Of a DNA stretch of 40,589 nucleotides, positions 33,086 through 40,589 are shown one piece after another. Below the pieces are notes generated by a model that was not told the origin of the DNA, did not search any database, and was given only the letters and a program-made list of their open reading frames with translations. The DNA is from Candidatus Melainabacteria bacterium (GTDB taxonomy: Bacteria > Cyanobacteriota > Vampirovibrionia > LMEP-6097), in the NCBI GenBank assembly GCA_018695135.1, contig JABHOV010000081.1, positions 1 through 40,589 of the forward strand, in the 5' to 3' direction. A program made the translations under genes and the position numbers. Numbering within the stretch: the first letter of the stretch is position 1; each line of letters begins with the position of its first letter.

Positions 33086-34465
33086 ATGGCAGCGAAAAAG
33101 CAGAATTTATGGTCATCTCGGTTTGAAACAGAGCCTGCAAAGATTCTCCAAGAGTTTAATGCCAGTATTGGTTTTGATATTGTGATGTTTGAGCAGGATA
33201 TTGCTGGATCAATTGCACACAGTAAAATGCTTGCAAAACAAGGGATTATTAGCAAAGCTGAATCTAAATCAATAATTGAAGGTCTAAACAGCATCAAAGC
33301 AGAGATTGCGATGGATCCACAAGAATGGGCAGCAGAACGAATTGCTGATGAGGATTTACATATGGCAATAGAAGCAAGACTCACGACGCTTATCGGCGAT
33401 GATGCTAAGAAATTACATACTGCAAGAAGCAGAAATGACCAAGTTGCAACAGACCTCAGATTGTATCTAAGGATTCAATTGGCGCAATTACAAGAAGTCT
33501 TGAAGCAACTAAGATCCTCACTGATTAAAAGAGCCAAAACAGATATAGATGTAATTATGCCAGGCTACACTCACCTGCAGCAAGCACAAGCAATTTCACT
33601 TGGTCATTTTTGGATGGCTTACCAAGAAAAGTTCTCAAGAGATAGTGCAAGACTTGAAGATGCGTTGAAGAGAATCAATGTCAATCCACTTGGTTCAGGC
33701 GCACTAGCTGGATCTACTTTTGATATAGACAGAAACCTTACAACAAAAGAATTAGGCTTTGACTCAGCTTCAACTAATAGTCTTGATGCAGTTTCTGATA
33801 GAGACTTTGTACTTGAGTATGAGTTTTGTTTATCAACTATCATGCTTCATCTCTCGCAACTCGCTGAAGAGATGATAGTCTGGAACTCACAAGAATTTAA
33901 CTACATAGAAATCTCAGATGGTTTTGCAACTGGCTCAAGCATGATGCCACAGAAAAAAAATCCAGACATCCCAGAACTACTTAGAGGCAAGGCTGGTAGA
34001 GTGATTGGAGTACTCAACGCACTTATGATCACAGTCAAGGGACTGCCACTTTCTTATAACAAAGACCTGCAAGAAGATAAAGAACAGCTCTTTATGGCAA
34101 ACGAAACTACCATCAAGTGTGTTGCAATTGCAACTGAGTTTATTAACAACATCAAAGTCAACAAAGAAGCAATGTACCAAGCAGTTGCAAACAGCTACTC
34201 AGCAGCAACAGACATTGCTGAATACTTAGTCAAACAAGGACTAGCGTTTAGAGATGCTTACTCTATCGTTGGACAAATAGTCAAATACGCAATAGAACAA
34301 AAAAAATATCTCAAAGATCTTAGTCTTGGAGAACTGCAAAAGTTCTCTGATAAATTCACCAAAGAGCTTGATCTAAGTCCAGAGGCTTGCGTTGATGCTA
34401 GAGATGTTTTTGGCGGGACGGCAAGGAAGAGAGTTAGAGAAGCTATTAAGAATGCACAAAATTAG
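33086..34465 (+). CDS. argH: Argininosuccinate lyase
   Basis: 459 residues. N-terminal WSSRFETEPAKILQEFNAS, HTARSRNDQVATDLRLYLR (substrate loop), the fumarase/aspartase-superfamily signature GSSMMPQKKNPDIPELLRGK at about 284, and the C-terminal GTARKRVREAI. Catalytic His and Ser regions are intact. It splits argininosuccinate into arginine and fumarate, the last step of arginine synthesis. Length is standard. Overlaps hemB by 14 bases, so the two are translated from one mRNA. Confidence 0.97.
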   Translation: MAAKKQNLWSSRFETEPAKILQEFNASIGFDIVMFEQDIAGSIAHSKMLAKQGIISKAESKSIIEGLNSIKAEIAMDPQEWAAERIADEDLHMAIEARLTTLIGDDAKKLHTARSRNDQVATDLRLYLRIQLAQLQEVLKQLRSSLIKRAKTDIDVIMPGYTHLQQAQAISLGHFWMAYQEKFSRDSARLEDALKRINVNPLGSGALAGSTFDIDRNLTTKELGFDSASTNSLDAVSDRDFVLEYEFCLSTIMLHLSQLAEEMIVWNSQEFNYIEISDGFATGSSMMPQKKNPDIPELLRGKAGRVIGVLNALMITVKGLPLSYNKDLQEDKEQLFMANETTIKCVAIATEFINNIKVNKEAMYQAVANSYSAATDIAEYLVKQGLAFRDAYSIVGQIVKYAIEQKKYLKDLSLGELQKFSDKFTKELDLSPEACVDARDVFGGTARKRVREAIKNAQN

Positions 34466-35456
34466 ACCAAGACGACTACGACTCAATGCAATGCTTCGTG
34501 ACTTAGTTCAAGAAACTAAAGTCACTGCAAATGATTTAATCTACCCACTATTTATTAAAGAAGGTGAAGACTCTAAAGAAGCAATAAAATCAATGCCTGG
34601 AATCTATAGATGGGGGCTCAAAACCATTCTCACAGAAATCCAGTCAGCAACAGAACTTGGCATCAAAGCAATTGCTTTATTTCCTGTCATTGACCCAAGT
34701 CTCAAAACAGAACTAGCAGAAGAAGCAAGCAACCCAGAAGGTTTAACTCAAAGAGCAATCAAAACTATCAAAGCCAAATTCCCAGAATTATTAGTCATCT
34801 CAGACATCGCTCTTGATCCCTACACTAGCCATGGACACGATGGATTAATTCAAAACGGTAAAGTCATCAACGATGAAACAGTCGAAATACTAGCTCAAAT
34901 GGCAGTTGTGCAAGCACAAGCTGGTGCAGACATTGTCGCTCCATCAGATATGATGGATGGCAGAGTTGGAGCAATAAGACATGCATTAGATGAAGCTGGC
35001 TTTCAAGATACTTTGATCATGTCATATACAGCAAAATATGCGTCATGCCTCTATGGTCCTTTCAGAGATGCTTTAGAAGCAGCGTCATTGCGAGCCACTG
35101 AAAGTGGCGCGGCAATCTCCCAGGTGGTGCCGGCTGACAAAAAAACCTACCAAATGAATCCAGCAAATTCAACAGAAGCAAACAAAGAACTAAACCATGA
35201 TTTACTTGAATCAGCAGACATAGTCATGGTAAAACCAGCTTCTTGGTATCTTGATATAGTCAAAAATTTCAAAGAACAAAGTCATGTACCAGTAGCAGCT
35301 TATCAAGTAAGCGGCGAGTATGCAATGATCCATGCAGCAGCAGCAGCTGGCTATATAGATTTGGACCAAGCCATCAAAGAATCATTAACGTCAATTAAAC
35401 GAGCAGGAGCTGACTTGATTTTGACTTATTTTGCAAAAAACTACTTAGAGATCTAA
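34452..35456 (+). CDS. hemB: Porphobilinogen synthase (ALA dehydratase)
   Basis: 334 residues from the ATG at 34452, which overlaps the end of argH. Motifs: RPRRLRLNAMLRDLV, IKEGEDSKEAIKSMPGIYRW, ALFPVIDPSLK, ALDPYTSHGHDGLI (about 120-131), DMMDGRVGAIRHALDE, YTAKYASCLYGPFRDA (substrate Lys about 193) and MVKPASWYLD (Schiff-base Lys about 261). It joins two 5-aminolevulinate molecules to porphobilinogen for haem. The metal site has Asp/His residues instead of the cysteines of zinc enzymes, so it is the zinc-free, magnesium type. A terminator follows. Confidence 0.97.
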   Translation: MHKIRPRRLRLNAMLRDLVQETKVTANDLIYPLFIKEGEDSKEAIKSMPGIYRWGLKTILTEIQSATELGIKAIALFPVIDPSLKTELAEEASNPEGLTQRAIKTIKAKFPELLVISDIALDPYTSHGHDGLIQNGKVINDETVEILAQMAVVQAQAGADIVAPSDMMDGRVGAIRHALDEAGFQDTLIMSYTAKYASCLYGPFRDALEAASLRATESGAAISQVVPADKKTYQMNPANSTEANKELNHDLLESADIVMVKPASWYLDIVKNFKEQSHVPVAAYQVSGEYAMIHAAAAAGYIDLDQAIKESLTSIKRAGADLILTYFAKNYLEI

Positions 35457-35494
35457 TCATCTACTATAACGTTTTGCTTTGATTTTGCTCACTC

Positions 35495-35516
35495 GGGAGC
35501 AAGCTCCCTGGTTTTT
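35495..35516 (+). terminator. Terminator after argH-hemB
   Basis: Stem GGGAGC (35495-35500), loop AA, GCTCCC (35503-35508), then tgg and five Ts. The loop AA is short, and the stem is GC-rich. Confidence 0.8.
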
Positions 35517-35558
35517 GGCTACTTTCTAATAAAACATGAAATACTGTCGTTTATCTTG

Positions 35559-35564
35559 TATACT
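35559..35564 (+). promoter_or_regulatory. -10 box of the 35571 small gene
   Basis: TATACT, six bases before ATG 35571; a TG directly precedes it. No Shine-Dalgarno site. Leaderless layout. Confidence 0.45.
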
Positions 35565-35570
35565 GTCACT

Positions 35571-35690
35571 ATGCCAATAAAGATGTTAACTAAACTATCT
35601 AAAAATTCATATCTGCTTGATCTAGAAAAAGAGGCAGTCAAAACTAGATTTAAAGACAAAATGGACAATCTGATTAATGGTTGGAGATAA
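35571..35690 (+). CDS. Small 39-residue protein coupled to the next gene
   Basis: ATG to TAA. The peptide is basic and helical (MPIKMLTKLSKNSYLLDLEK at the start, then VKTRFKDKMDNLINGWR). It follows a promoter box by six bases, and its last 14 bases overlap the ATG of the 731-residue gene at 35677, the arrangement of coupled genes. Not recognised. I think it is real because promoter, start and overlap fit together, but peptides this short cannot be proved from sequence. Confidence 0.5.
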   Translation: MPIKMLTKLSKNSYLLDLEKEAVKTRFKDKMDNLINGWR

Positions 35691-37872
35691 TCAAAGATTC
35701 AACAGAAGAGTAGTTCTGGGGGCACAAAACGAAGAACTGTTAAGCAATGTAACAGCTGATAATAAAACCAATCGTGCAAACAAATTAGCTGCTAGAAAAG
35801 CTGCTAAGAAATTAAGATCATCCACACCAACCCCTCAAGAATTAGTTATTGAAAAGCATCAAGTTGCCGGCTCTGGTCTAACCGTCTCCACTCTTGCAAC
35901 GGATAAAATCAACGGAGAAGTAACGAGATCACTAATTGACCTCAAAAAAGACTTGCCAGCAATATTAGGAGAATTAGTAGAAGACAAAATCCAAAGTATC
36001 AATGGTAAAAAGGATGTCAAATTTGGTTATGGTAGGTTATTACAATTACAAAAACAATTCCACACTAGTGCTAAAGATAGCAATGAACTAAGACAAATAG
36101 AGTTGATTAACAAGGTAGAAGACCAACTTGAATATTTCTTCAGCACACAACGAAATAAAACAAAAAATGTTCAAGTAGACTATACACACTATCAAACAGC
36201 CAAATCAAATGACAAAGGGACTGAAGATGCCAAAGCAAAATATCTAAATAATGTTAAAGATTTGTATCAATGGATAAACTCATGGTTTCAAAATTTTGTT
36301 ATAAATATAATGAAGCAAGAATCAAATAATCCACAAATTAAAGTATTGCTAGATTTTGTTGAAGATACAACTACTGAGCTTGTCGCTAAACATGCTGAAG
36401 AACTACCTATCTATGAAACAAATTTAACTAAACAAGCACTGGTAGATTATATTTTCAAACACACATTACCAATCTTGCTTGGTCAATATGGACTTGTAAC
36501 TACCGTGGATAATGAGGGCAAAAGTATATACTCTATCAATATCCCTCAAACACAAGAAACAATCTCCAAATCTGGTATCGATATTTCATTGAATAGACAA
36601 ATACCTGCTAGTGCAATTGTGAGTCCATATACTTTATTCAATAGTCACGGCAATCTCATGGTTGATCTAATTCAATTTAAATATGAAACAGCTGCAAGCT
36701 TTAAACAAGGTAGTCTTTTATTGGATGAACTTATTGAACACATGAAATCTATTAAGCAATTAGACTTTATTAGCTGTCCTGCTATCTCTCAATATTGGTT
36801 CTTAGCAAATTCTACTAGGTTGGCAACAGGAGCACTTGGGCGACTCAAAACTAATTCAGATACAAAAACTGCATCAAAAGTATTCAATACAAACTTAGAA
36901 AAAAAATCTATTGATATTGAATCAAGCAATATAGCCAACACTGCATTAATAGAAAGCCTAGCAAGACTAGAACATGGTAGTGGAGATATTTATAAACAAC
37001 AGAATGAGATCTACTATAATGGCATAGATACATTACTCACTGAACAATCAAGCTTAAGAAACTTCCTTGACATGTTTTTTCCTAAAGGAATTGAGATACC
37101 ATTATCAGAGTTTGAAAATAATTTCACAACTACAAAAACAGATGATGCAGAGATTGAAGAAGAATTGATAGAATACCTAGATAGAAAGTCCAGAGAATTC
37201 ATAAAGCAATATATTCAAAACATAGACTTACAACTTATTCTTAGTGTCTTCCCTAGAGTAGAAGCTTCGATAAGATCAATGCAAACTATTAGCAATAATC
37301 CAATACAAGACTTGATGGACAACATAGCTGGGATCGTTATCCCAAACACTGTCAATAATGCTTATAAATCAAATGCAGACCAAGTAGGCAAGAATTATCC
37401 ATTACCAGGTGTAACTCAAAAAGTCCTTATCACTAGATTATTAACAGAGAATCTAATTCCAAACGGAAAAAGGATCTCAGAAGCTGTTGACTGGGAAGCA
37501 TTAAGCAAAATTGATTTTATGCAAATATCAAGCTCTGCAGATTTTGATTATAGATGGAAACAGTATCAAGCAACAAAAACTGATCCAACTGGCTTATGGC
37601 AACTTAGAGCAGCTTGGTATCAATATATGAATGACAATCTCAATAATTTTCAAAAAGTAGATAAATTTGTACGCAACCAAACTCTCAAAAAAGCAGCAGA
37701 TCAAATATTGGACAAAGAATTTGTGGCTAATAGTCAAAAGCAATGGGTTTTTGATCAAATAAAAGCCAAAGCTCATATTGAAATAAAAAATCAATATGGT
37801 TCAAATCTGGATTTATTAAAATGGCAAGATTTTTATAAAGGAAGTGGCTTGTTTAGTCCAATGACCTGTTAG
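35677..37872 (+). CDS. Unknown 731-residue protein
   Basis: 731 residues, ATG inside the end of the 35571 small gene. No family recognised, no signal peptide and no membrane segment. The first 45 residues are basic and likely disordered (NKTNRANKLAARKAAKKLRS). From about 90 to 240 it is helical. Residues 255-420 form a mixed region (TKQALVDYIFKHTLPILLG, ISLNRQIPASAIVSPYTLF). The C-terminal half, 420-731, is helical with several long amphipathic segments. Large, cytoplasmic-looking; it may be a structural or lineage-specific protein. It ends at a hairpin ACATCTAA/TTAGATGT (37888-37917) shared with the convergent gene. Confidence 0.75.
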   Translation: MVGDNQRFNRRVVLGAQNEELLSNVTADNKTNRANKLAARKAAKKLRSSTPTPQELVIEKHQVAGSGLTVSTLATDKINGEVTRSLIDLKKDLPAILGELVEDKIQSINGKKDVKFGYGRLLQLQKQFHTSAKDSNELRQIELINKVEDQLEYFFSTQRNKTKNVQVDYTHYQTAKSNDKGTEDAKAKYLNNVKDLYQWINSWFQNFVINIMKQESNNPQIKVLLDFVEDTTTELVAKHAEELPIYETNLTKQALVDYIFKHTLPILLGQYGLVTTVDNEGKSIYSINIPQTQETISKSGIDISLNRQIPASAIVSPYTLFNSHGNLMVDLIQFKYETAASFKQGSLLLDELIEHMKSIKQLDFISCPAISQYWFLANSTRLATGALGRLKTNSDTKTASKVFNTNLEKKSIDIESSNIANTALIESLARLEHGSGDIYKQQNEIYYNGIDTLLTEQSSLRNFLDMFFPKGIEIPLSEFENNFTTTKTDDAEIEEELIEYLDRKSREFIKQYIQNIDLQLILSVFPRVEASIRSMQTISNNPIQDLMDNIAGIVIPNTVNNAYKSNADQVGKNYPLPGVTQKVLITRLLTENLIPNGKRISEAVDWEALSKIDFMQISSSADFDYRWKQYQATKTDPTGLWQLRAAWYQYMNDNLNNFQKVDKFVRNQTLKKAADQILDKEFVANSQKQWVFDQIKAKAHIEIKNQYGSNLDLLKWQDFYKGSGLFSPMTC

Positions 37873-37887
37873 ACCTGGCATCATTGA

Positions 37888-37917
37888 ACATCTAAAGAGC
37901 AAAGCAACATTAGATGT
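37888..37917. terminator. Hairpin between convergent genes
   Basis: Perfect eight-base stem ACATCTAA (37888-37895) and TTAGATGT (37910-37917), 14-base loop. No T-run on either strand, so terminator activity is uncertain, but it is the only structure between the two stops. Confidence 0.4.
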
Positions 37918-37918
37918 A

Positions 37919-38551
37919 TCAAGCCAAAAAACTAGCTCTTAGACTCTCAATCATAGTTGCTGTTGCAAGATTGGATGTAGAACCAGGAGCAAAAGCTTTG
38001 AGCATATGTTCAAGGCTATTAATCTTGGATTTAATAGAATCATTGTATTTGTATTTTGCATGACGAGCAGCTTCTTTAATAGCCGCATTTATAAGTCCAC
38101 GTTGCTCACTAGCTTTTAAATCTTTGACAGTTGTCATCCAGATCTCTTCAAGCTTTGCTAGCTCATTTATAAATTCAAGTTGTTTTTCATTATGAACAAT
38201 TTTGGCTTCTAGGTCTTTAAGCATTTGAGTCGTCACTGGGTCTGAATTTAATTTAGTTAAAAACTTCATTAGTTTATCTATGTCTTTGGTTATAGATTTT
38301 TTAGATTTTTTGATTCGTTTTTCCAAGTTAGCAATTTCTTTACCGATTGATTTGTAATAATTAGAATAATCACTAAGATCATTCTCAATTTCAAAATCAG
38401 TAGAAGATTGAATATCTTGAATGTGTTCGCTACTTGATCTATCAAAGGCAATATCAATTTGCTCAAACAAAGTATTAATTTCAGAACTAAGTCCAGAACC
38501 TATATGTTCTTTAAATGCCTTAATTTCTGTAAATAGTGTTGAATTATGCAT
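37919..38551 (-). CDS. Unknown coiled-coil protein
   Basis: 210 residues, ATG seven bases behind TATTAA. Helical almost throughout: an N-terminal amphipathic helix (FTEIKAFKEHIGSGLSSEIN), then a long Lys/Glu coiled coil at about 65-145 with IGKEIANLEKRIKKSKKS, and a C-terminal Ala/Ser-rich tail. No signal peptide or membrane helix. Not recognised. It is close to the tRNA-derived repeat, which begins about 75 bases upstream of its start. Confidence 0.7.
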   Translation of the reverse strand: MHNSTLFTEIKAFKEHIGSGLSSEINTLFEQIDIAFDRSSSEHIQDIQSSTDFEIENDLSDYSNYYKSIGKEIANLEKRIKKSKKSITKDIDKLMKFLTKLNSDPVTTQMLKDLEAKIVHNEKQLEFINELAKLEEIWMTTVKDLKASEQRGLINAAIKEAARHAKYKYNDSIKSKINSLEHMLKAFAPGSTSNLATATMIESLRASFLA

Positions 38552-38625
38552 ATATACATTAATAGGCTAAGAAATCAAAGTTATCATTTGATTAAACAGA
38601 TAGAAAGTCAATAAATATTGTAAAA

Positions 38626-38833
38626 GTGGTGGTCAGAGGCATGGACATGAGCGCTAGCTCATGACAGACAAAAGGTCTACTGCATGGCAGTTCAATCCGG
38701 TATTAAGTAGTTTGTGAATAAGTGGTGGTCAGAGGCATGGACATGAGCGCTAGCTCATGACAGACAAAAGGTCTAATGCATGGCAGTTCAATCCTGTATT
38801 AAGTAATTTGTGAATAAGTGGTGGTCAGAGGCA
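38626..38833. repeat. 96-bp tandem repeat made from tRNA-Phe pieces
   Basis: Two full copies, 38626-38721 and 38722-38817, differ at three positions; a third copy starts at 38818 and after 16 bases runs into tRNA-Phe. Those 16 bases (gtggtggtcagaggca) are the complement of the tRNA 3' end with its CCA. Each copy also holds GGCAGTTCAATCC, the tRNA T-arm, on the opposite strand from the tRNA, and CATGAGC-gcta-GCTCATG, which matches the DNA next to the tRNA 5' end in inverted form. The unit is thus a chimaera of forward and reverse pieces of this tRNA gene. Confidence 0.85.
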
Positions 38834-38894
38834 GGATTGAACTGCCGACACGTGGATTTTCAGTCCACTGCTCTACCAACTGAGCTATCTGACC
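38819..38894 (-). tRNA. tRNA-Phe (anticodon GAA)
   Basis: 76 bases on the minus strand. Acceptor GGTCAGA pairs with TCTGACC, D-arm GCTC/GAGC, anticodon stem GTGGA/TCCAC with loop CTGAAAA (anticodon GAA), T-arm GGCAG/CTGCC with loop TTCAATC, discriminator A and an encoded CCA. All stems are complete, so it should be functional. It decodes UUC/UUU. The tandem 96-base repeat lies directly behind its 3' end. Confidence 0.95.
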
Positions 38895-38941
38895 ATGAGC
38901 TTAAAAATATTATCACAGAAAGAAAAACATCACCCTGAAAC

Positions 38942-38947
38942 TATAAT
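38942..38947 (+). promoter_or_regulatory. -10 box of ndhD
   Basis: Consensus TATAAT 36 bases before ATG 38984; -35 weak. The short leader carries the ribosome site. Confidence 0.45.
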
Positions 38948-38983
38948 TAAAATCCACCTGTATTACGTGATGAGGTGACGATT

Positions 38984-40528
38984 ATGCAATATTCTGCTAA
39001 ATTGTTAATGATGGAATTTATATACAGTCATTCGTTAAGCACAATACTCATTCTTTTGAGTTTAGCTGCGGCAAGCATTGCGATCTTTGAGATGAAAGAG
39101 GACAGAGCTAGACATATATCACTTGGGGCAAGTATTTTAGTTTTGCTTATCACCCTCAAGCAATATTTTGGACTATTTAATCCAGAAAACACGAATCCAC
39201 AATTAGCAGAGTCCTATCATTGGCTTGGACCAATCAATTTCTCTATTGCAGTTGATGGTTTATCCTTCTCAATGGTTTTACTAACAGCGATCCTTTTACC
39301 TTGTGTAATCATTGCAAGTAAGCCAATCGCACAAAAACGTCAACCAAGACTTTATTACTCACTTATTCTAATCCTGTCACTGGCAGTGATGGGAGTATTT
39401 ATGGCAAAAGACATGTTCTTGTTTTTCTTGTCTTGGGAACTAGAATTAATCCCAATGTATTTCTTGATAGCAATTTGGGGTTCCAAAAATCGCAACTACG
39501 CTTCAATGAAATTCCTACTTTATACATTTGCAGCAGGTATCGCCTTATTGCTTGGTCTCTTCTGGTTATTAACAGCCACTGGTTTTTCTAGCTTTGATAT
39601 GGTAGAAATTTCTAAGCTCACATCAACTCTTAGTGACGGAACTCAAATGGGTATCTTCTTACTTTTTGCAACATGCTTTTTAATCAAACTACCTTCTATA
39701 CCTTTCCACACTTGGTTGCCAGACGCTCACGTAGAGGCGCCAACCCCTGTCTCCATGCTGCTTGCTGGTATTCTTCTCAAAATGGGTTGCTATGGTCTAA
39801 TTAGATTTGGACTTGATTTCTTCCCAGCCGTGATAATCAAATTGGCTCCAGCATTAGCGATACTTGGAGCAGTGAATATTATCTACGCAGCTTATACGGC
39901 ATTAATACAAACTGACCTCAAAAAAGTAATCGCATATTCATCTATCTCGCATATGGGCTTTATTTTATTAGGACTTGCAAGTCTTAATACGGCTGGTTAC
40001 AGCGGTGCAGTTTTTCAAATGTTTTCTCATGGTTTAATTTCAGCAGCTCTATTCATGATTGTCGGAATGCTATATGAAAGAACTCACACTCGTGAAATTG
40101 AAGAACTTGGTGGACTAGCTAAAGTCATGCCAACAACATTTTATTTGTTTGTACTTGCTGCAATGGCCAATCTTGCCCTGCCAGGACTTTCTGGCTTTGT
40201 TGGTGAGTCATTAATTTTCTATGGTGTCTTCAGTGCTGACAGTCCGGCAAGTGGCTTTGATCCAGTGAAGATCTCAGCAGCTGTTGCTGCACTTGGAGTG
40301 ATTCTCACAGCAGCTTATATGCTTTGGGTAAATCAAAGAGTATTTTACGGAGAGATCAAAGACAAGTGGCTTAAACTAACTGACGCAAGAGGATCAGAGC
40401 TGACTGTACTTGGAGTATTGCTTGGTCTGTCGATTGTCTATGGTTTATTTCCAAGTTTTATCAACAATATTTATGAGGCACAACTAGATACTTTGGCTTA
40501 CTTTAGTTCCAAGTTTGTAATTTCATGA
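38984..40528 (+). CDS. ndhD: NADH dehydrogenase (complex I) subunit M / NdhD
   Basis: 514 residues; ATG 38984 is set by GAGGTG six bases upstream, against a GTG at 38975. About 14 membrane helices. Key sites: LSWELELIPMYFLIAIWGSK (functional Glu about 153), FLLYTFAAGIALLLG, IKLPSIPFHTWLPDAHVEAP, MLLAGILLKMGCYGLIRFG (helix Lys), and YSSISHMGFILLG with the conserved Lys/His half-channel. It is one of the antiporter-like proton-pumping subunits. Its stop overlaps the next start by four bases (ATGA). The ndhG-ndhE pair lies about 10 kb away, a split typical of cyanobacterial ndh genes. Confidence 0.95.
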   Translation: MQYSAKLLMMEFIYSHSLSTILILLSLAAASIAIFEMKEDRARHISLGASILVLLITLKQYFGLFNPENTNPQLAESYHWLGPINFSIAVDGLSFSMVLLTAILLPCVIIASKPIAQKRQPRLYYSLILILSLAVMGVFMAKDMFLFFLSWELELIPMYFLIAIWGSKNRNYASMKFLLYTFAAGIALLLGLFWLLTATGFSSFDMVEISKLTSTLSDGTQMGIFLLFATCFLIKLPSIPFHTWLPDAHVEAPTPVSMLLAGILLKMGCYGLIRFGLDFFPAVIIKLAPALAILGAVNIIYAAYTALIQTDLKKVIAYSSISHMGFILLGLASLNTAGYSGAVFQMFSHGLISAALFMIVGMLYERTHTREIEELGGLAKVMPTTFYLFVLAAMANLALPGLSGFVGESLIFYGVFSADSPASGFDPVKISAAVAALGVILTAAYMLWVNQRVFYGEIKDKWLKLTDARGSELTVLGVLLGLSIVYGLFPSFINNIYEAQLDTLAYFSSKFVIS

Positions 40529-40589
40529 TATATATTTGGACACTTGCAATAATTCTTTCAACAAGCTTGCTTGGTGCTCAAGCTTATTA
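40525..40589 (+). CDS. Start of the next gene, membrane protein (3' end missing)
   Basis: ATG overlaps the ndhD stop (ATGA) and the frame is open to the window edge, 21 residues: MIYIWTLAIILSTSLLGAQ then Ala-Tyr. The first 18 are hydrophobic, a membrane helix or signal. By position the next complex I subunit (NuoN/NdhB) is the natural guess, but too little is visible to say. Confidence 0.6.
   Translation, partial: MIYIWTLAIILSTSLLGAQAY

Noticed and set aside
33013-33384. Long N-terminal extension of the 33012 gene
   Set aside because: It is only the reverse reading of argH; ATG 33012 with AAGGGA upstream is the better start.
38626-38817. CRISPR-like array
   Set aside because: The two 96-base units are identical almost throughout, with no varied spacers, and are made of tRNA pieces.
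40565-40589. AAGCTTGCTT-type hairpin motif shared with 6803 and 28293
   Set aside because: Short and self-complementary; at 40565 it lies inside a coding start, and the three sites share nothing else that is convincing.

Overview
The window is one stretch of a low-GC, gene-dense bacterial chromosome. It holds about 37 protein genes, several small or broken genes, one tRNA and several non-coding elements. The group 1/2-type sigma factor, the NDH-1 subunits split over two loci, an L31 protein with its zinc cysteines and a GABA-shunt-like enzyme pair fit a bacterium near the cyanobacterial line that does not show photosynthesis genes here, such as Melainabacteria/Vampirovibrionia. That placement is my inference from the proteins; I could not run a search.

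Layout: 1-541 is the end of a secreted-looking or surface-type protein (AAADK repeats plus paired EF-hands). 770-5381 holds an unknown nuclease-like gene, a rhodanese-membrane gene broken by an in-frame TAA, a CoA-binding protein, a NUDIX hydrolase and two unknown genes. 5661-7338 has the main sigma factor, a structured intergenic region that may be an RNA gene, and rpmE. 7407-13403 has a possible small gene, two divergent coiled-coil genes, an amidase, nadB and gltX. 13557-19774 has folate, shikimate, nucleotide-phosphatase and carbamoyl-phosphate genes. 19775-24455 has a frameshifted small membrane gene, unknown genes, trpF and rimM. 24618-27161 is a four-gene operon of disordered, low-complexity proteins of unknown function, facing a DUF433 gene. 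27940-28213 is a dense cluster of inverted repeats. 28414-32081 is ndhG-ndhE followed by a class III aminotransferase and an aldehyde dehydrogenase. 32266-37872 has an unknown gene, argH, hemB and a small gene coupled to a 731-residue unknown protein. 37919-40589 has a coiled-coil gene, a tandem repeat built from pieces of tRNA-Phe, tRNA-Phe itself, ndhD and the start of the next gene.

Two themes run through the window. First, many genes that begin a transcript have a TAnnnT -10 box only 6-10 bases before the start codon and no Shine-Dalgarno site, so leaderless mRNAs look common, while genes inside operons (and rpoD) carry clear AGGAG-type sites. Second, non-coding repeats are frequent: an 86-base element in two inverted copies, the CCCGGGTATC palindrome cluster, and a 96-base tandem repeat derived from tRNA-Phe.

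Metabolic genes present support NAD synthesis (nadB), tRNA charging (gltX), folate salvage, aromatic and tryptophan synthesis (aroE, trpF), arginine and pyrimidine synthesis (carB, argH), haem synthesis (hemB) and respiration (ndhG, ndhE, ndhD). The most promising candidates for something undescribed are the 24618-27161 operon, the tRNA-Phe-derived repeat and the structured region at 6786-7117.
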